From contig NZ_JARJBB010000017.1 in the NCBI RefSeq assembly GCF_029269835.1, forward strand, positions 1 through 64,000: DNA of 64,000 nucleotides, in the 5' to 3' direction. The notes under the pieces are model-generated. The model was given only the letters and a program-made list of their open reading frames with translations, made no database searches and was not told the origin of the DNA. Shown in pieces: positions 38,634-47,429 of the stretch. Position numbers and translations under genes: made by a program. Origin of the DNA: Streptomyces tropicalis. GTDB taxonomy: Bacteria > Actinomycetota > Actinomycetes > Streptomycetales > Streptomycetaceae. Every line of letters begins with the position of its first letter. Positions within the stretch are counted from its first letter, which is position 1.

Positions 38634-39893
38634 TCAGGTGGCGGCGCAGAGCCGGTCCGCGCCGACCGGTGATTTCCCGGCCGGCCCCAGCTTCCTCTGG
38701 AGCAGGTCGAGTTCGGCGAGGAGCGTCGGCAGGTCCGCCCCCTTCTGCCCGACGTAGGTGAGGACCGCCCGGTAGAAGGCGGCGGACATGTCCGGCGCCA
38801 TCGCGTCGGCGGCGCCGAAGCACAGGGTGTAGCCGGAATGCGGCCGGAGCAGGTCGGCGATCCGCTGCTGCACGCCCCCGTTGCGGTACCGGGTCACCTC
38901 GGCGTTGGCGGAGAAGGCGTAGCCGCCCGGCTGGTCCACCCAGGACTGCTGGGCCCGGCGGCCGGCGAGATAGGTGGCGAGGGCGTCGGCGTTCGGGTTG
39001 CCGGTGGTGAACTTGCCGACGAAGTCCGCCGAGACCTCGAGACGCCGCCGGGTGGACGATGGCACGAAATCGTAGGCGCCGTCCTGCACGTCGGCGGGGC
39101 CGAAGCCCATCGCGGACAGCGCGCCGTGCGCGAGCGAGCACTGCGGGGGCCGGGTGGTCATGCCCCGGGCGGCCTCGCCGAACCCCTTGGTGGACGCGCC
39201 CTGCGCACCGGTGCCGACCAGGCCCCACCAGTCCCGCCACGCCGACTCCGCCCTCGTCCACGGCACGCGGCCCGACAGCCACCGCCGGTAGGGGCCGTCG
39301 CCGTCGGCGTTCTGGAGCACGAGGTCGGCGATCCAGTCGGCGCCCGGCCAGCCCGAGGTCGGCCCGGACTCCAGGCCGAGGCACCACAGGCCGGGCCGTC
39401 CCGCGGCGAACGACGCCACCGCGGCCGGGTCGCGCGGCCGGCCGGGCAGCGAGGCCCGGAACCAGACGAGGCTCTTGACGTCCACCTTCACCGGCAGCGC
39501 GTACACCGTCGTGCCGCCGTTCGTGGTCAGCCCCTGGAAGGGCTGCAGGAAACCGCCGACGGCCGCGCGCAGCGGCTTGAGTCCCTTGTCGCGGTCGGCG
39601 TACGTGGAGATCGCGCCGACACTCGGCAGGATCGCGAGGTCGGGCGGCGCGCCCGCCCCGACCGCCGCGTCCAGCTGCTGCGTCAACGCCCGGGTGACCT
39701 GCACGTTCACATGGACGCCGGTGTCCTTCTCGAAGGACTTGACCACCGTGTGGAAGGCCGCGAACTCGTCGCCGGACCACGGCACCATGATCGTGACGCT
39801 GTCGTCGCGGCGATCACCGCCGCAGGCGCACGCGGTCAGCAGCAGCACCGCCGCGGCGAGGAGGCGGACGAGGCGGGAGAGGGGCGCCCTCAC
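38634..39893 (-). CDS. orphan solute-binding lipoprotein (family 1 type), sensor component
   Basis: A 419-residue exported binding protein. The signal peptide has an LLLTACACGG lipobox that sets the lipidated Cys near residue 21. The mature part begins SVTIMVPWSGDEFAAFHTVV and continues FEKDTGVHVNVQVT, DLAILPSVGAISTYADR and YALPVKVDVKSLVWF, as in sugar-type ABC binding proteins. No permease or ATPase gene is nearby. Instead it ends an operon with a GlnX-like membrane protein, a vWA protein and a PknG-like kinase, so it probably senses rather than imports. The GTG start (39893) overlaps the upstream gene's stop (GTGA). Ligand unknown; mycobacterial GlnH in the equivalent position binds Asp/Glu/Asn. 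Confidence 0.85.
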   Translation of the reverse strand: MRAPLSRLVRLLAAAVLLLTACACGGDRRDDSVTIMVPWSGDEFAAFHTVVKSFEKDTGVHVNVQVTRALTQQLDAAVGAGAPPDLAILPSVGAISTYADRDKGLKPLRAAVGGFLQPFQGLTTNGGTTVYALPVKVDVKSLVWFRASLPGRPRDPAAVASFAAGRPGLWCLGLESGPTSGWPGADWIADLVLQNADGDGPYRRWLSGRVPWTRAESAWRDWWGLVGTGAQGASTKGFGEAARGMTTRPPQCSLAHGALSAMGFGPADVQDGAYDFVPSSTRRRLEVSADFVGKFTTGNPNADALATYLAGRRAQQSWVDQPGGYAFSANAEVTRYRNGGVQQRIADLLRPHSGYTLCFGAADAMAPDMSAAFYRAVLTYVGQKGADLPTLLAELDLLQRKLGPAGKSPVGADRLCAAT

Positions 39894-40849
39894 GGCCGGG
39901 GGAACCTGTACTCGGCGAGCCGGGGCCGGTAGGCCTGCCAGGTGAGGACGCCGGACGCCGTGAGGAGGAGCAGCGCCACCGCGGTGGTCGCGGGCGCCGC
40001 GAAGGGGGTGCGGCTCATCGGGTGCTCCGCGGCGTGCCGGCACAGCACGGCGGTGGTGGCGCCCACGGCGGCGGTGGCCAGCAGCGCACCGGGCAGGAAG
40101 GGGCCGACACGGCGCCGGAAGTGACGGGCGACCACCCGGGCCGAGGCCGCCACGCACAGGAGCATCACGAACGCCGGCCCGACCAGCAGGGCCCAGACGT
40201 GGGCCGGGTCCAGCCAGTTGGAGTTCTGCTGCCGGAGCAGGGCGGCGCGCTGCTGGTCCTGCAGATCGGCCAGCGACGTCATCAGCCCGCCGGTGTACGG
40301 GATCGCGGTGCCCGTCTCCCGGTCGCTCTGGCGGGCGGCCGTCAGTGCCAACCGGGCGGCGTCCAGACCCGCGGGGCCACTGCGGTCGTAGTCGCGGACG
40401 GCGGTGTCGGCGAGCTGCACGGACGTCGTCAACTGGCCCTGCACGAACTGGATCTGCATGAGGCCCTGCTGTCCTTCCGCGTTGCCCTGGGCGGCCGAGG
40501 TGACGAGGGAGTTCACCCGGGCGGTGGCGTTGGCGAACTCCTTCCCGGTGCCGATCAGGGCGACCTCCCCGGTGTCGGCGGCGTTCTCGAGCGCGGTGTT
40601 GGCCTGCGCGGCCTCGGCGCGGGCGTCGCCGAGGTCGTGCACGGCGGCCTCGGTGCGCTTCGCCGCGGCGATCTGCCGCCCGGCCTGCGCCGACACCAGC
40701 AGGTACAGCAGGGCGGTGGCCAGCACCATCGCCAGGACCCCGGCCCGCAGCCGGCGCAGCACGGTGGTGGCGTGCGCCGACCGCATCCGCCGGACCCGCC
40801 GCACCAGCCGGTCCCGCACCGTCCTCGGGGCCGCGCCGTCCCCGCTCAC
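39890..40849 (-). CDS. four-helix membrane protein with GlnX-like topology
   Basis: A 319-residue membrane protein. A basic cytoplasmic N-terminus with VRRMRSAHATTVLRRLRAG leads into TM1 (~44-64, VLAMVLATALLYLLVS). An extracytoplasmic helical domain of ~150 residues rich in Ala/Gln/Asp follows, then three TM segments: WALLVGPAFVMLLCVAASA, LPGALLATAAVGATTAVL and PATTAVALLLLTASGVL. One helix, a large outer loop and three helices is the topology of GlnX in the mycobacterial glnX-glnH-pknG cluster. It likely passes a signal from the lipoprotein encoded downstream to cytoplasmic partners. GTG at 40849 overlaps the vWA gene's stop. No enzymatic motif. Confidence 0.8.
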   Translation of the reverse strand: MSGDGAAPRTVRDRLVRRVRRMRSAHATTVLRRLRAGVLAMVLATALLYLLVSAQAGRQIAAAKRTEAAVHDLGDARAEAAQANTALENAADTGEVALIGTGKEFANATARVNSLVTSAAQGNAEGQQGLMQIQFVQGQLTTSVQLADTAVRDYDRSGPAGLDAARLALTAARQSDRETGTAIPYTGGLMTSLADLQDQQRAALLRQQNSNWLDPAHVWALLVGPAFVMLLCVAASARVVARHFRRRVGPFLPGALLATAAVGATTAVLCRHAAEHPMSRTPFAAPATTAVALLLLTASGVLTWQAYRPRLAEYRFPRP

Positions 40850-42654
40850 GACGCGTCCCGCGGTGTCGGCCCCGCCGGGCGACCGCCCCCGGGCACCGCG
40901 TCCCGCGGCGCAATGGGGTCGGACGGGCCGTCCTGCGGGGGAGCGGCGCCGGACGGTCCGCCCGGCGGGGGAGCGTCCTGCGACGGCTGGGCGGCGGGGC
41001 CGCCGGGCGGGGGAGTGGCGTCGGCGGAGCCGGCGGGCGGCCGGGCGTCGGCCGGCGGCCACGTGTCCGGGGCGGCGTCCTGCGGCGGGCCGCCGGGGCC
41101 GGGCTCCTCCGGCCGCGCCCCGGAATCCGGCGCGTCGCCGAAGCGGTGGCCGCACTGCTCGCAGAACCGGGCCGTCGCCACCGCCGCCGTCGTGCCGCAG
41201 CGCGGGCAGGAGACCGCCAGGGAGCCGTCACCGGGCGGCAGCGGGAACACGTCGGCCGGTGACGCCGCCGTCCGGGTCGACTCCAGGCCGAGCCGCTGCA
41301 TCTGCCCGCGGGACACGTCACGGCGCACCCTCGGCCGCCCGTCGGGCCCGGTCACCGCCACCGCCCGCAGCAGCCGCAGCCGGGCCGCGTCCCCCAGCTC
41401 CTCGGCGAGTCCGATCGCGAGGCGCAACTCCCGGTCGGCCCGCTCCGTATCGCCCCGCTGCCGTGCGTCCGCGCAGGCCCGCATCGCCATGCCGAGCTCC
41501 CGCTCGTTCTCCACCCGGGTGAGGTTCGCCGACCGCGGGATGCCGAACGCGGGCAGGGCGCGGCGCCGCACCACCATCGGCACCGTGTCCGAGCACGGCG
41601 CCCGCCGCCCGTCCGCGCCCTCCGCCTGCACGGTGAGACGCGCCGCACGCAGGTTCTCGTCGACGGTCAGGGACGCCGGGTCGAACCGCAGCGACACCTG
41701 GTACTGCCGGGCCTCGTCCGGAGACCACGAGCCCAGCGGGACATGGATCTCGTCGTCCCGGTGCTGGCGCGCCGTCAGCTCCGCCTCCACGGGCCGCGTC
41801 TGGCGCAGGAAGTCCAGCCGGAACCGGCCGTTGAGCCGCAGGCCCAGATACACCCGGGCCACGGCGATGCGCTGCGCCTGCCGCATCAGCCGAGTGAAGT
41901 CGCCGGTGAGGTCGGAGACCGTGACCACCGCCTCGGCGCCGCCGTGCAACGCCTCGGTGATCCGCAGCAGTTCCGCGTAGTTCCAGTCGTCGCCGAGGCC
42001 GCGCGCGTCGCACACGAACCGGTCGGTGCACGCCTCCAGGACGGCGCCGAGCTCCTCGGGCGCCTCGTGCTCGTCCTTGCCGTCCGTGTAGAGCACCGCG
42101 TGCCGGACGGTGCCGGGGCCGGCCGCCGACGCGAACAGGCGCCCGGCGCACGCCAGCCACTGCCCGATCGCCGTGCCGCCCTCGGCGATCTGGCCCGCCA
42201 CCAGGGCCTTGGCCGTGTCCCGCGCGGCGGCGTCGACCCGGGCGAGTCCGCCCTCGGGCGGGAACACCACCTCGGCCCGGTGGTTGCCCGCGACGATCCC
42301 GAGGAGTGTGCCGTCGCGCAGGGTGTCGACGGCCGCGCACACCGCCCGCTTCGCCTCGTCCAGCTTGCCCCGCCCGGCCATGGACAGCGACCGGTCCATG
42401 ATGAGGATCTCGGCGGCCTCCGCCTGCACGGCCGGCCCGCCCGCCGGGCGGGCGCGGATCGTGACGAGGGCGTCCGCGCGCGTCTCGTCGTGAGCCAGAT
42501 CGGCGGGCGCGTCCACGTCCACGGCGAAACCCAGGCCCACGGGCGATCCGTCCCCCACCAGCACCACCCTGACCGCTTCGCTGCGTGTCCCCGCGCGTCC
42601 TCGCGCCGGCCCCGTGCCCGGTGCGCCCCGCGCCTCCACCCGTACGGCGCGCAT
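40846..42654 (-). CDS. von Willebrand A domain protein with zinc ribbon and Pro-rich tail
   Basis: A 602-residue cytoplasmic protein. The vWA domain (~80-260) has a complete MIDAS start, LIMDRSLSMAG (Asp87, Ser89, Ser91), a Thr in EGGTAIGQWL and a later Asp in AVLYTDGKDEHE. A beta-rich middle region and a helical segment (ENERELGMAMRACADARQRG) follow. Near residue 475-500, CPRCGTTAAVATARFCEQCG is a four-Cys zinc ribbon, and the last ~100 residues are Pro/Gly/Asp-rich. vWA domains bind partners through a metal ion; here the likely partners are the kinase and protease encoded upstream. It starts 15 bases after the kinase stop. Proteins of this kind occur in vWA/kinase/MoxR-type conflict and signalling systems. 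Confidence 0.85.
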   Translation of the reverse strand: MRAVRVEARGAPGTGPARGRAGTRSEAVRVVLVGDGSPVGLGFAVDVDAPADLAHDETRADALVTIRARPAGGPAVQAEAAEILIMDRSLSMAGRGKLDEAKRAVCAAVDTLRDGTLLGIVAGNHRAEVVFPPEGGLARVDAAARDTAKALVAGQIAEGGTAIGQWLACAGRLFASAAGPGTVRHAVLYTDGKDEHEAPEELGAVLEACTDRFVCDARGLGDDWNYAELLRITEALHGGAEAVVTVSDLTGDFTRLMRQAQRIAVARVYLGLRLNGRFRLDFLRQTRPVEAELTARQHRDDEIHVPLGSWSPDEARQYQVSLRFDPASLTVDENLRAARLTVQAEGADGRRAPCSDTVPMVVRRRALPAFGIPRSANLTRVENERELGMAMRACADARQRGDTERADRELRLAIGLAEELGDAARLRLLRAVAVTGPDGRPRVRRDVSRGQMQRLGLESTRTAASPADVFPLPPGDGSLAVSCPRCGTTAAVATARFCEQCGHRFGDAPDSGARPEEPGPGGPPQDAAPDTWPPADARPPAGSADATPPPGGPAAQPSQDAPPPGGPSGAAPPQDGPSDPIAPRDAVPGGGRPAGPTPRDAS

Positions 42655-42669
42655 CCGCTGTGTGACGTA

Positions 42670-44799
42670 TCAGGAGCCTAGCGTGCCGGGTGCGCGCCGG
42701 AAACGGGATCGACCGAGTCCGGTACGACGCCGTGACCATCCCCGCGTCAGCGGCGGACGCAGCCGGTTCGCCAGATCGACGAGGGCGACGTACCCGGCGG
42801 CGGTGGGGGCGTGCGCGCGCAGCGCCCGCACCGCCTCCGACAGCCGCAGCCGGTCCCGGTCGTGCAGGAACTCCGCACAGGCGATCTCGGCGCGCAGCCC
42901 GGCGGCCGCCGCGTCGTCGACGTCGAGCCCGGCCGCCGCGGCCCGCGCCCGCTCCAGGTCCTCCGGCGTGGGAGGAGTGCACCCCGGCCCGGTGAGCGCC
43001 GTGACGAGCAGCCGCACCGCGGCGACCCGCGCCTGCTGCTCGTGGCGGAACTCCCCGGCCAGCCGCTCGGCCGTGGCGACCGCCTCCGCGCGCCGCCCGG
43101 CGAGCAGATCCACCCGGGCCAGGCCGAAGGCCGCCGCGCCGAGCGCGGGCGTGGTGGCGAAGACGGTGCGGTAGTGGGACCGGGCGACCTCCAGGTCGTC
43201 CGGCCCGCCGTGGTACTCGGCGCACAGGCCGAGCGCGAGCTGCGGCACCAGTTCCCCCGGCAGGGACCGCCGCACCTCGGCGACATGCCCCGACGCCGTC
43301 CGGGCGTCCCCGCGCCCCAGCGCCACCAGCCCCGCGTACCAGCGGTGCAGCCAGTGCCAGTCGGGCAGGCCCGCCCGGGCGAGCGCCCGGTCGGCCGCCG
43401 CCGCGTCCCGGCGGCGCAGCGCGAGCCGGCTCTCGGCCAGCGCGGCACCCACCCCGGCGGGGACCGGGTCGTCCGGGTCGGACAGCGGCGCGGGCAGCGC
43501 GGCCGCGATGTCCCCCGGCTCCGGCACACCGAACGGCGCGGGCATCGACAGCTCCGCCCCGCCGGTCACCTCCGCACGGATCCAGTGGCCGAGCGGGCGG
43601 GCCGCTCCGAGACCACCGTCGAGCGGTTCCGTCATCGACCCGAACAGCGCCGACGCCCGCGTCACCTGACGGTACGTCGGCGGCGCGGCCACGATCTGCC
43701 GGACGACGCCGCTGAGCTGCTCCCCGAACTGCCGGGCCGTGACGAACCGCCGCCGCGGCACCGCGGGATCCGTCGCACGCTCCAGCAGCAGCATCAGCGA
43801 GTCCACCCCGGGCGCCGCCCGGTCGCCGCCGTGCCGGCGGCACACCTCGCGCAGTGTCATCCCCAGGCCGAACAGGTCGAATCCGGGAGTGGGCCGGGCA
43901 TGCTCCGGGTCGCCCTCCGGCGGCGCGTAGCCCCGGGTGTACGCGACGACCGGGCCGGTGTCGCGGTCCCGCGAGCGCACCGCGCCGAAATCGATGAGCC
44001 GCACCCGGTCCAGCGGCCCCGCCGGCCCCTCCTCCGGGTACCGGATGATGTTCAGCGGCTTGACGTCGCAGTGCAGCAGTCCCCGCGCGTGCAGGTAGTC
44101 GAGGGCCTGGAGGACGCGGATGCCGTGCGCCAGCAGGGTCTCCAGCCGGTCCCCGTCCCGCGCCGACAGCGGGGCGCCCGGCACGTACTCCAGGACCAGG
44201 TGCGGCCCCTCCGGCTCGTAGCCGAGGATGCGGACGATGCTGTCGTGCCGCAGTCCCACCAGCGCGTTCCGCTCGTTCAGCGCGGTCGCGGCCACCGAAC
44301 GGTTCAGGGCCTTGAGGACCACGTGCGTGTCGAGGTTCGGGTCGTGCGCCAGGTACGCCGCCCCGTAGGCCCCCGAGCCGAGGACGCGCCGGACGGCGTA
44401 GCGTCCCGCGATGGTCAGGCCGTCCGGCTGCGTGAAGTCGAAACGGGTGCCGCAGTGCGTGCAGAACCCGGCGGCCCGGCCGGGCACGCCGTCGTGCCCG
44501 CGGCCCACCGGCCGCCCGCACGCCGGGTTCGGGCAGAACCGGTGGTCCTCCGCGACCGGCTCGCCGGGGTGGAACGCCCGGTCCGGCGCCTCCGGGACGT
44601 CACCGGAGTCGACCAGGTCCAGCCCGTACCAGGGATCGGGACGCACCGGCGCCACACCCGTGCCGGCACCCGGCGCCGGCACCGCCGGGCGGCCGACGTC
44701 CCCCGGCCGGTCCGGCGGCAGCGGCTCCCGGTCGCACTCCGCGCAGAAGCCGCTGCCGTCGATGTCGCCGCGGCCGCAGTCGGGGCGGTTGCACCTCAC
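42670..44799 (-). CDS. PknG-type serine/threonine protein kinase with zinc ribbons and TPR region
   Basis: About 709 residues. The N-terminus has two zinc-ribbon-like cysteine clusters (CNRPDCGRGDIDGSGFCAEC; CPNPACG with FCTHCGTRFD). The kinase domain (~130-390) has Gly loop GSGAYGAAYLAHD, Lys in VVLKALN, catalytic loop HCDVKPLNII (about 243-252) and DFGAVRS. The C-terminal half is helical with TPR-like units. Zn-site/kinase/TPR order is that of mycobacterial PknG, a soluble kinase controlling glutamate metabolism and 2-oxoglutarate dehydrogenase. GTG at 44799 is preferred since AAGGGTGAGG is 5 bases upstream; TTG at 44802 is possible. It follows the protease stop by only a few bases. Substrates are unknown; a FHA protein like OdhI/GarA is an obvious candidate. 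Confidence 0.88.
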   Translation of the reverse strand: MRCNRPDCGRGDIDGSGFCAECDREPLPPDRPGDVGRPAVPAPGAGTGVAPVRPDPWYGLDLVDSGDVPEAPDRAFHPGEPVAEDHRFCPNPACGRPVGRGHDGVPGRAAGFCTHCGTRFDFTQPDGLTIAGRYAVRRVLGSGAYGAAYLAHDPNLDTHVVLKALNRSVAATALNERNALVGLRHDSIVRILGYEPEGPHLVLEYVPGAPLSARDGDRLETLLAHGIRVLQALDYLHARGLLHCDVKPLNIIRYPEEGPAGPLDRVRLIDFGAVRSRDRDTGPVVAYTRGYAPPEGDPEHARPTPGFDLFGLGMTLREVCRRHGGDRAAPGVDSLMLLLERATDPAVPRRRFVTARQFGEQLSGVVRQIVAAPPTYRQVTRASALFGSMTEPLDGGLGAARPLGHWIRAEVTGGAELSMPAPFGVPEPGDIAAALPAPLSDPDDPVPAGVGAALAESRLALRRRDAAAADRALARAGLPDWHWLHRWYAGLVALGRGDARTASGHVAEVRRSLPGELVPQLALGLCAEYHGGPDDLEVARSHYRTVFATTPALGAAAFGLARVDLLAGRRAEAVATAERLAGEFRHEQQARVAAVRLLVTALTGPGCTPPTPEDLERARAAAAGLDVDDAAAAGLRAEIACAEFLHDRDRLRLSEAVRALRAHAPTAAGYVALVDLANRLRPPLTRGWSRRRTGLGRSRFRRAPGTLGS

Positions 44800-44806
44800 C
44801 AACGCC

Positions 44807-46507
44807 TCACCCTTCGTCGATCCGCCGGTTCACCTCGTCGACGTAGTCCGCGACCAGCACCCGGGCGGCGGCCAGATCGACCGGCGCCCTCTGCAGGGCG
44901 CGGGCCGCGGGCGCGTGCAGCTCGCCCAGCGCACGGTCCTCGTCGCCGAAGTACCGTGCCGCGCGCACCCGGTGCAGCTCCAGACTGGTGCCGAGGTCCT
45001 CGTGGGCGGCGATCATGCGCCGCAGCACCCGCTCGTGGTGCCCGACCGCGGCGAGCGCCCGCAGTGCCTCCTCGCGCACGGCGGCCAGTTCCGGGTTCGG
45101 CTCCGTGCGCCGGGCCACGGCCAGCCGGACCCGCAGCCGGGGCGCCGTCGCGTGCGGCAGCCGCGGCGCACCGAAGTACTGCCACCCCTGCCGCTCCTGC
45201 AGACGCGCCGCTGCCTCCTCCGCGGCCGCGAGCCGGGCGACCGCCGCCTGCGTGTCCGCGGACGACACCGGGCCCGGTGTGACGCCGTGCAGCGGCTCGG
45301 GGTCCAGGGACACGTCGTAGGGGAGGTCCGCGGGCGGCCGGTCCACGAACCCGAGGACGAGACGCAGACCGCGTGATGCGGCCCGGGCGGCCAGGGGCGC
45401 CAGCAGCTCCCGCACCAGCGCGTCCGGGTCCGCGGCCCGGTCCACGCCGCCCACCACCAGGCAGGCCGGCGGCCGGCGGCGCAGCAACTGCCGCCCCACG
45501 TCCCGCACCGGGCCGCCGGGCAGCCCGAACCGGCCCACCAGATAGTCGCGGACCTCCTCCACGGACCGGCCCCGGGCGTCGTAGGCCGCGTCGATGGAGC
45601 CGAGACCGAGGACCGTGTCCCCGGGCGCCCCCGCGAAGTCGTCGTCGCCCGCCGTCGCGCGGACCGCCGGGTCGGCCGTGCGCACCAGCCGCACCAGCCA
45701 CGACGACCCCACCCCGGTCGTGCCGCCCGTGCCGACGACGACGGTGCCCGCCCAGCCGCCGAGCAGCAGCCGCGTCAGCTCCTGCGTCAGCGCCAGCCGC
45801 AGCGGACTGCCCAGCACGTTCCCCGGCACCTCCGGCCCGCGCGGCCCGAGTTCGTCGTAGCGGTCGCCGCCGGTGAACTCCCCGATCCGCGGCAGGTACG
45901 TCAACGCCGTCTCCGTCGGCAGCATCCAGGCCGCCCGCGCGTCCCCGCTGACGTACTTGGCCACCACCACCCCGATGACCCGCCCGTCGAACTCGCCGCC
46001 CCGCGCCACCACCCCCGCACCCGAATACCCCTGCTCCACCCAGGGGTCGCCCGCCCGCAGCCGCTTCAGCAGCACCCGCTCGCCCCGGCGCCCACCGGAA
46101 CCGGCGAGTTCCGCGTCCGTCCAGATGCCGTACGGCTCACCCTGCGGGAAGCCGTACACCCGGACCCGGCCCCCGGCGATCGGCACCTTCCACAACGTGG
46201 TGCGCAGACCGCACGGAGCCGGCTCCTCCAGTTCGAGCAGCGCCACGTCACCGCGCTGCGCGTCGGCGTCGTACACCCACGAGCCCGGCGCCACCCGCGC
46301 CGGCAGCCGCCACTCCGGACGGCACGCCACACTGCTGACCCGCACCCTCCCGGCCGCGCCGCCGGGCGCCGCCCCCGCGGCCCGCACGACATGCGCGCAC
46401 GTCAGGACGTGCCGGTCGTCCAGCAGCACCCCCGCACCGCGAGGACTGCCGGCCTCGTCGTCCACCCTCACCCGCCACGGTTCATCACTGTGGTGATGCA
46501 GCGCCAT
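44807..46507 (-). CDS. trypsin-like serine protease fused to a STAND-like NTPase region
   Basis: A 566-residue cytoplasmic protein without signal peptide. Residues 1-200 are a chymotrypsin fold with a complete triad: His39 in VLTCAHVV, Asp86 in RGDVALLEL, Ser161 in EQGYSGAGVVA. Residues ~230-450 look like a P-loop NTPase with TVVVGTGGTTGVGSSWLVRL (258-268), where the usual Walker A lysine is replaced by serine, and a hydrophobic strand LVVGGVDRAAD like Walker B. The C-terminus is helical, TPR-like (ALRALAAVGHHERVLRRMIA). Trypsin/STAND fusions are known from bacterial conflict and apoptosis-like systems. ATG at 46507 has a weak GGGGAC; TACCGT 6 bases upstream suggests a leaderless operon start. 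First gene of the five-gene unit. Confidence 0.82.
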   Translation of the reverse strand: MALHHHSDEPWRVRVDDEAGSPRGAGVLLDDRHVLTCAHVVRAAGAAPGGAAGRVRVSSVACRPEWRLPARVAPGSWVYDADAQRGDVALLELEEPAPCGLRTTLWKVPIAGGRVRVYGFPQGEPYGIWTDAELAGSGGRRGERVLLKRLRAGDPWVEQGYSGAGVVARGGEFDGRVIGVVVAKYVSGDARAAWMLPTETALTYLPRIGEFTGGDRYDELGPRGPEVPGNVLGSPLRLALTQELTRLLLGGWAGTVVVGTGGTTGVGSSWLVRLVRTADPAVRATAGDDDFAGAPGDTVLGLGSIDAAYDARGRSVEEVRDYLVGRFGLPGGPVRDVGRQLLRRRPPACLVVGGVDRAADPDALVRELLAPLAARAASRGLRLVLGFVDRPPADLPYDVSLDPEPLHGVTPGPVSSADTQAAVARLAAAEEAAARLQERQGWQYFGAPRLPHATAPRLRVRLAVARRTEPNPELAAVREEALRALAAVGHHERVLRRMIAAHEDLGTSLELHRVRAARYFGDEDRALGELHAPAARALQRAPVDLAAARVLVADYVDEVNRRIDEG

Positions 46508-46805
46508 GTCCCCACGGTAGGACAACGCCCGCCCCACGGAGCCACGTTGACGACACGGGATGCCCTCCGGCGCACCCGCTCCCCGCCCCCCCCCGCGAGT
46601 CGGACCGTCGGTTCCGGGTGCTCCGCCGCCCCTGCCCGGGCCGCCCACGGCGGGGTCCTCCCGCGACCCCGGCCGATCGTCACACGCCGGAAACCCGCCC
46701 GTCCTGCGCCTTCCACGTACGGCACCTCCCGCCGGCGGCACAGCGCACCGCCCGGCCACCGGCGCCCGAAGGCACACCCCGCCGTCGACCGACGCCAGGA
46801 GCTCC
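46508..46805. other. divergent spacer upstream of the protease-kinase operon
   Basis: About 300 bases. On the minus strand TACCGT (46519-46514) sits 6 bases before the protease ATG and may be its -10 box; no -35 is evident. Toward the right, CAGGAG at 46795-46800 serves the broken small gene. No other structure seen. Confidence 0.35.
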
Positions 46806-47185
46806 GTGATCCGCCGCACCACCCTCCGCACCACCCTTCGCCACACACCCGGCCCCGCGGGCTCCCGCCCCGCGCCCGGCCCTCCCACCCCTTCCCACCC
46901 GCCGCGTCCCCGCCGCACCGCTCCTCCGCCTCCCCGCCGCCGAACTCCCCGTCCTGGCCCGCCACACCGAGGGCACGGACGACGTGGCCCGCACCCTCGA
47001 ACACCTCGTCGGCACCGCCGCCACCTGCGCCGTGCACCTCGACGACACGGGCCGGCTCACCCCCCGGCACACCGCGCCTCACCGAACTCCTGCGCGAACT
47101 GGAGCGCGGGCGCATCCGAACCGGTCTGCGCGGGCCCCGCACGCCCCCGGCCCCGCCGCACCCCGGGACCGTCCGCACCGCCTGA
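46806..47185 (+). pseudogene. small gene broken by frameshifts
   Basis: A GTG at 46806 has a good ribosome binding site (AGGAG, 5 bases) and opens VIRRTTLRTTLRHTPGPAG. The coding signal then moves to a second frame, LLRLPAAELPVLARHTEGTD followed by DVARTLEHLVGTAATCAVHL, with perfect G/C third positions. It moves again, after the C-run near 47060, to a third frame, RLTELLRELERGRIRTGLRG, which ends at 47185. Read as one protein of roughly 125 residues it looks genuine; as it stands no frame spans it. I do not recognise the family. Two indels in a real gene, or two assembly errors in GC-rich runs, are equally possible. Confidence 0.45.
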
Positions 47186-47429
47186 CCGCACCGCCCCTCC
47201 ACGTCCGTTCGGGAAGAGGGGAGTTGGGGCCGTGCACCGCCCGTCCCGGCCCCCCGGGGAGGTGCCAAAACCTGTTCGCGGCCGGGTGCATCCTGGACCG
47301 CGTCGCCTCCGGAAGGGACACAGGGGACGACTCGCGGACGCGGAAGCGCAAAAACTCCCGGCGCCGCGATGAGTTCCCGGCACCCCGCCGGTCACCACAC
47401 CGGACGGACCGTCGCACAGGAGGGACCCC

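Noticed and set aside
38634..39893. Solute-binding protein as part of a normal ABC importer
   Set aside because: No permease or ATPase genes are nearby and the gene is translationally coupled to a GlnX-like membrane protein gene.
46391..47372. A single long plus-strand protein covering the region right of the protease gene
   Set aside because: No one frame carries the coding bias through; the signal jumps between frames, so I annotated a broken gene instead.
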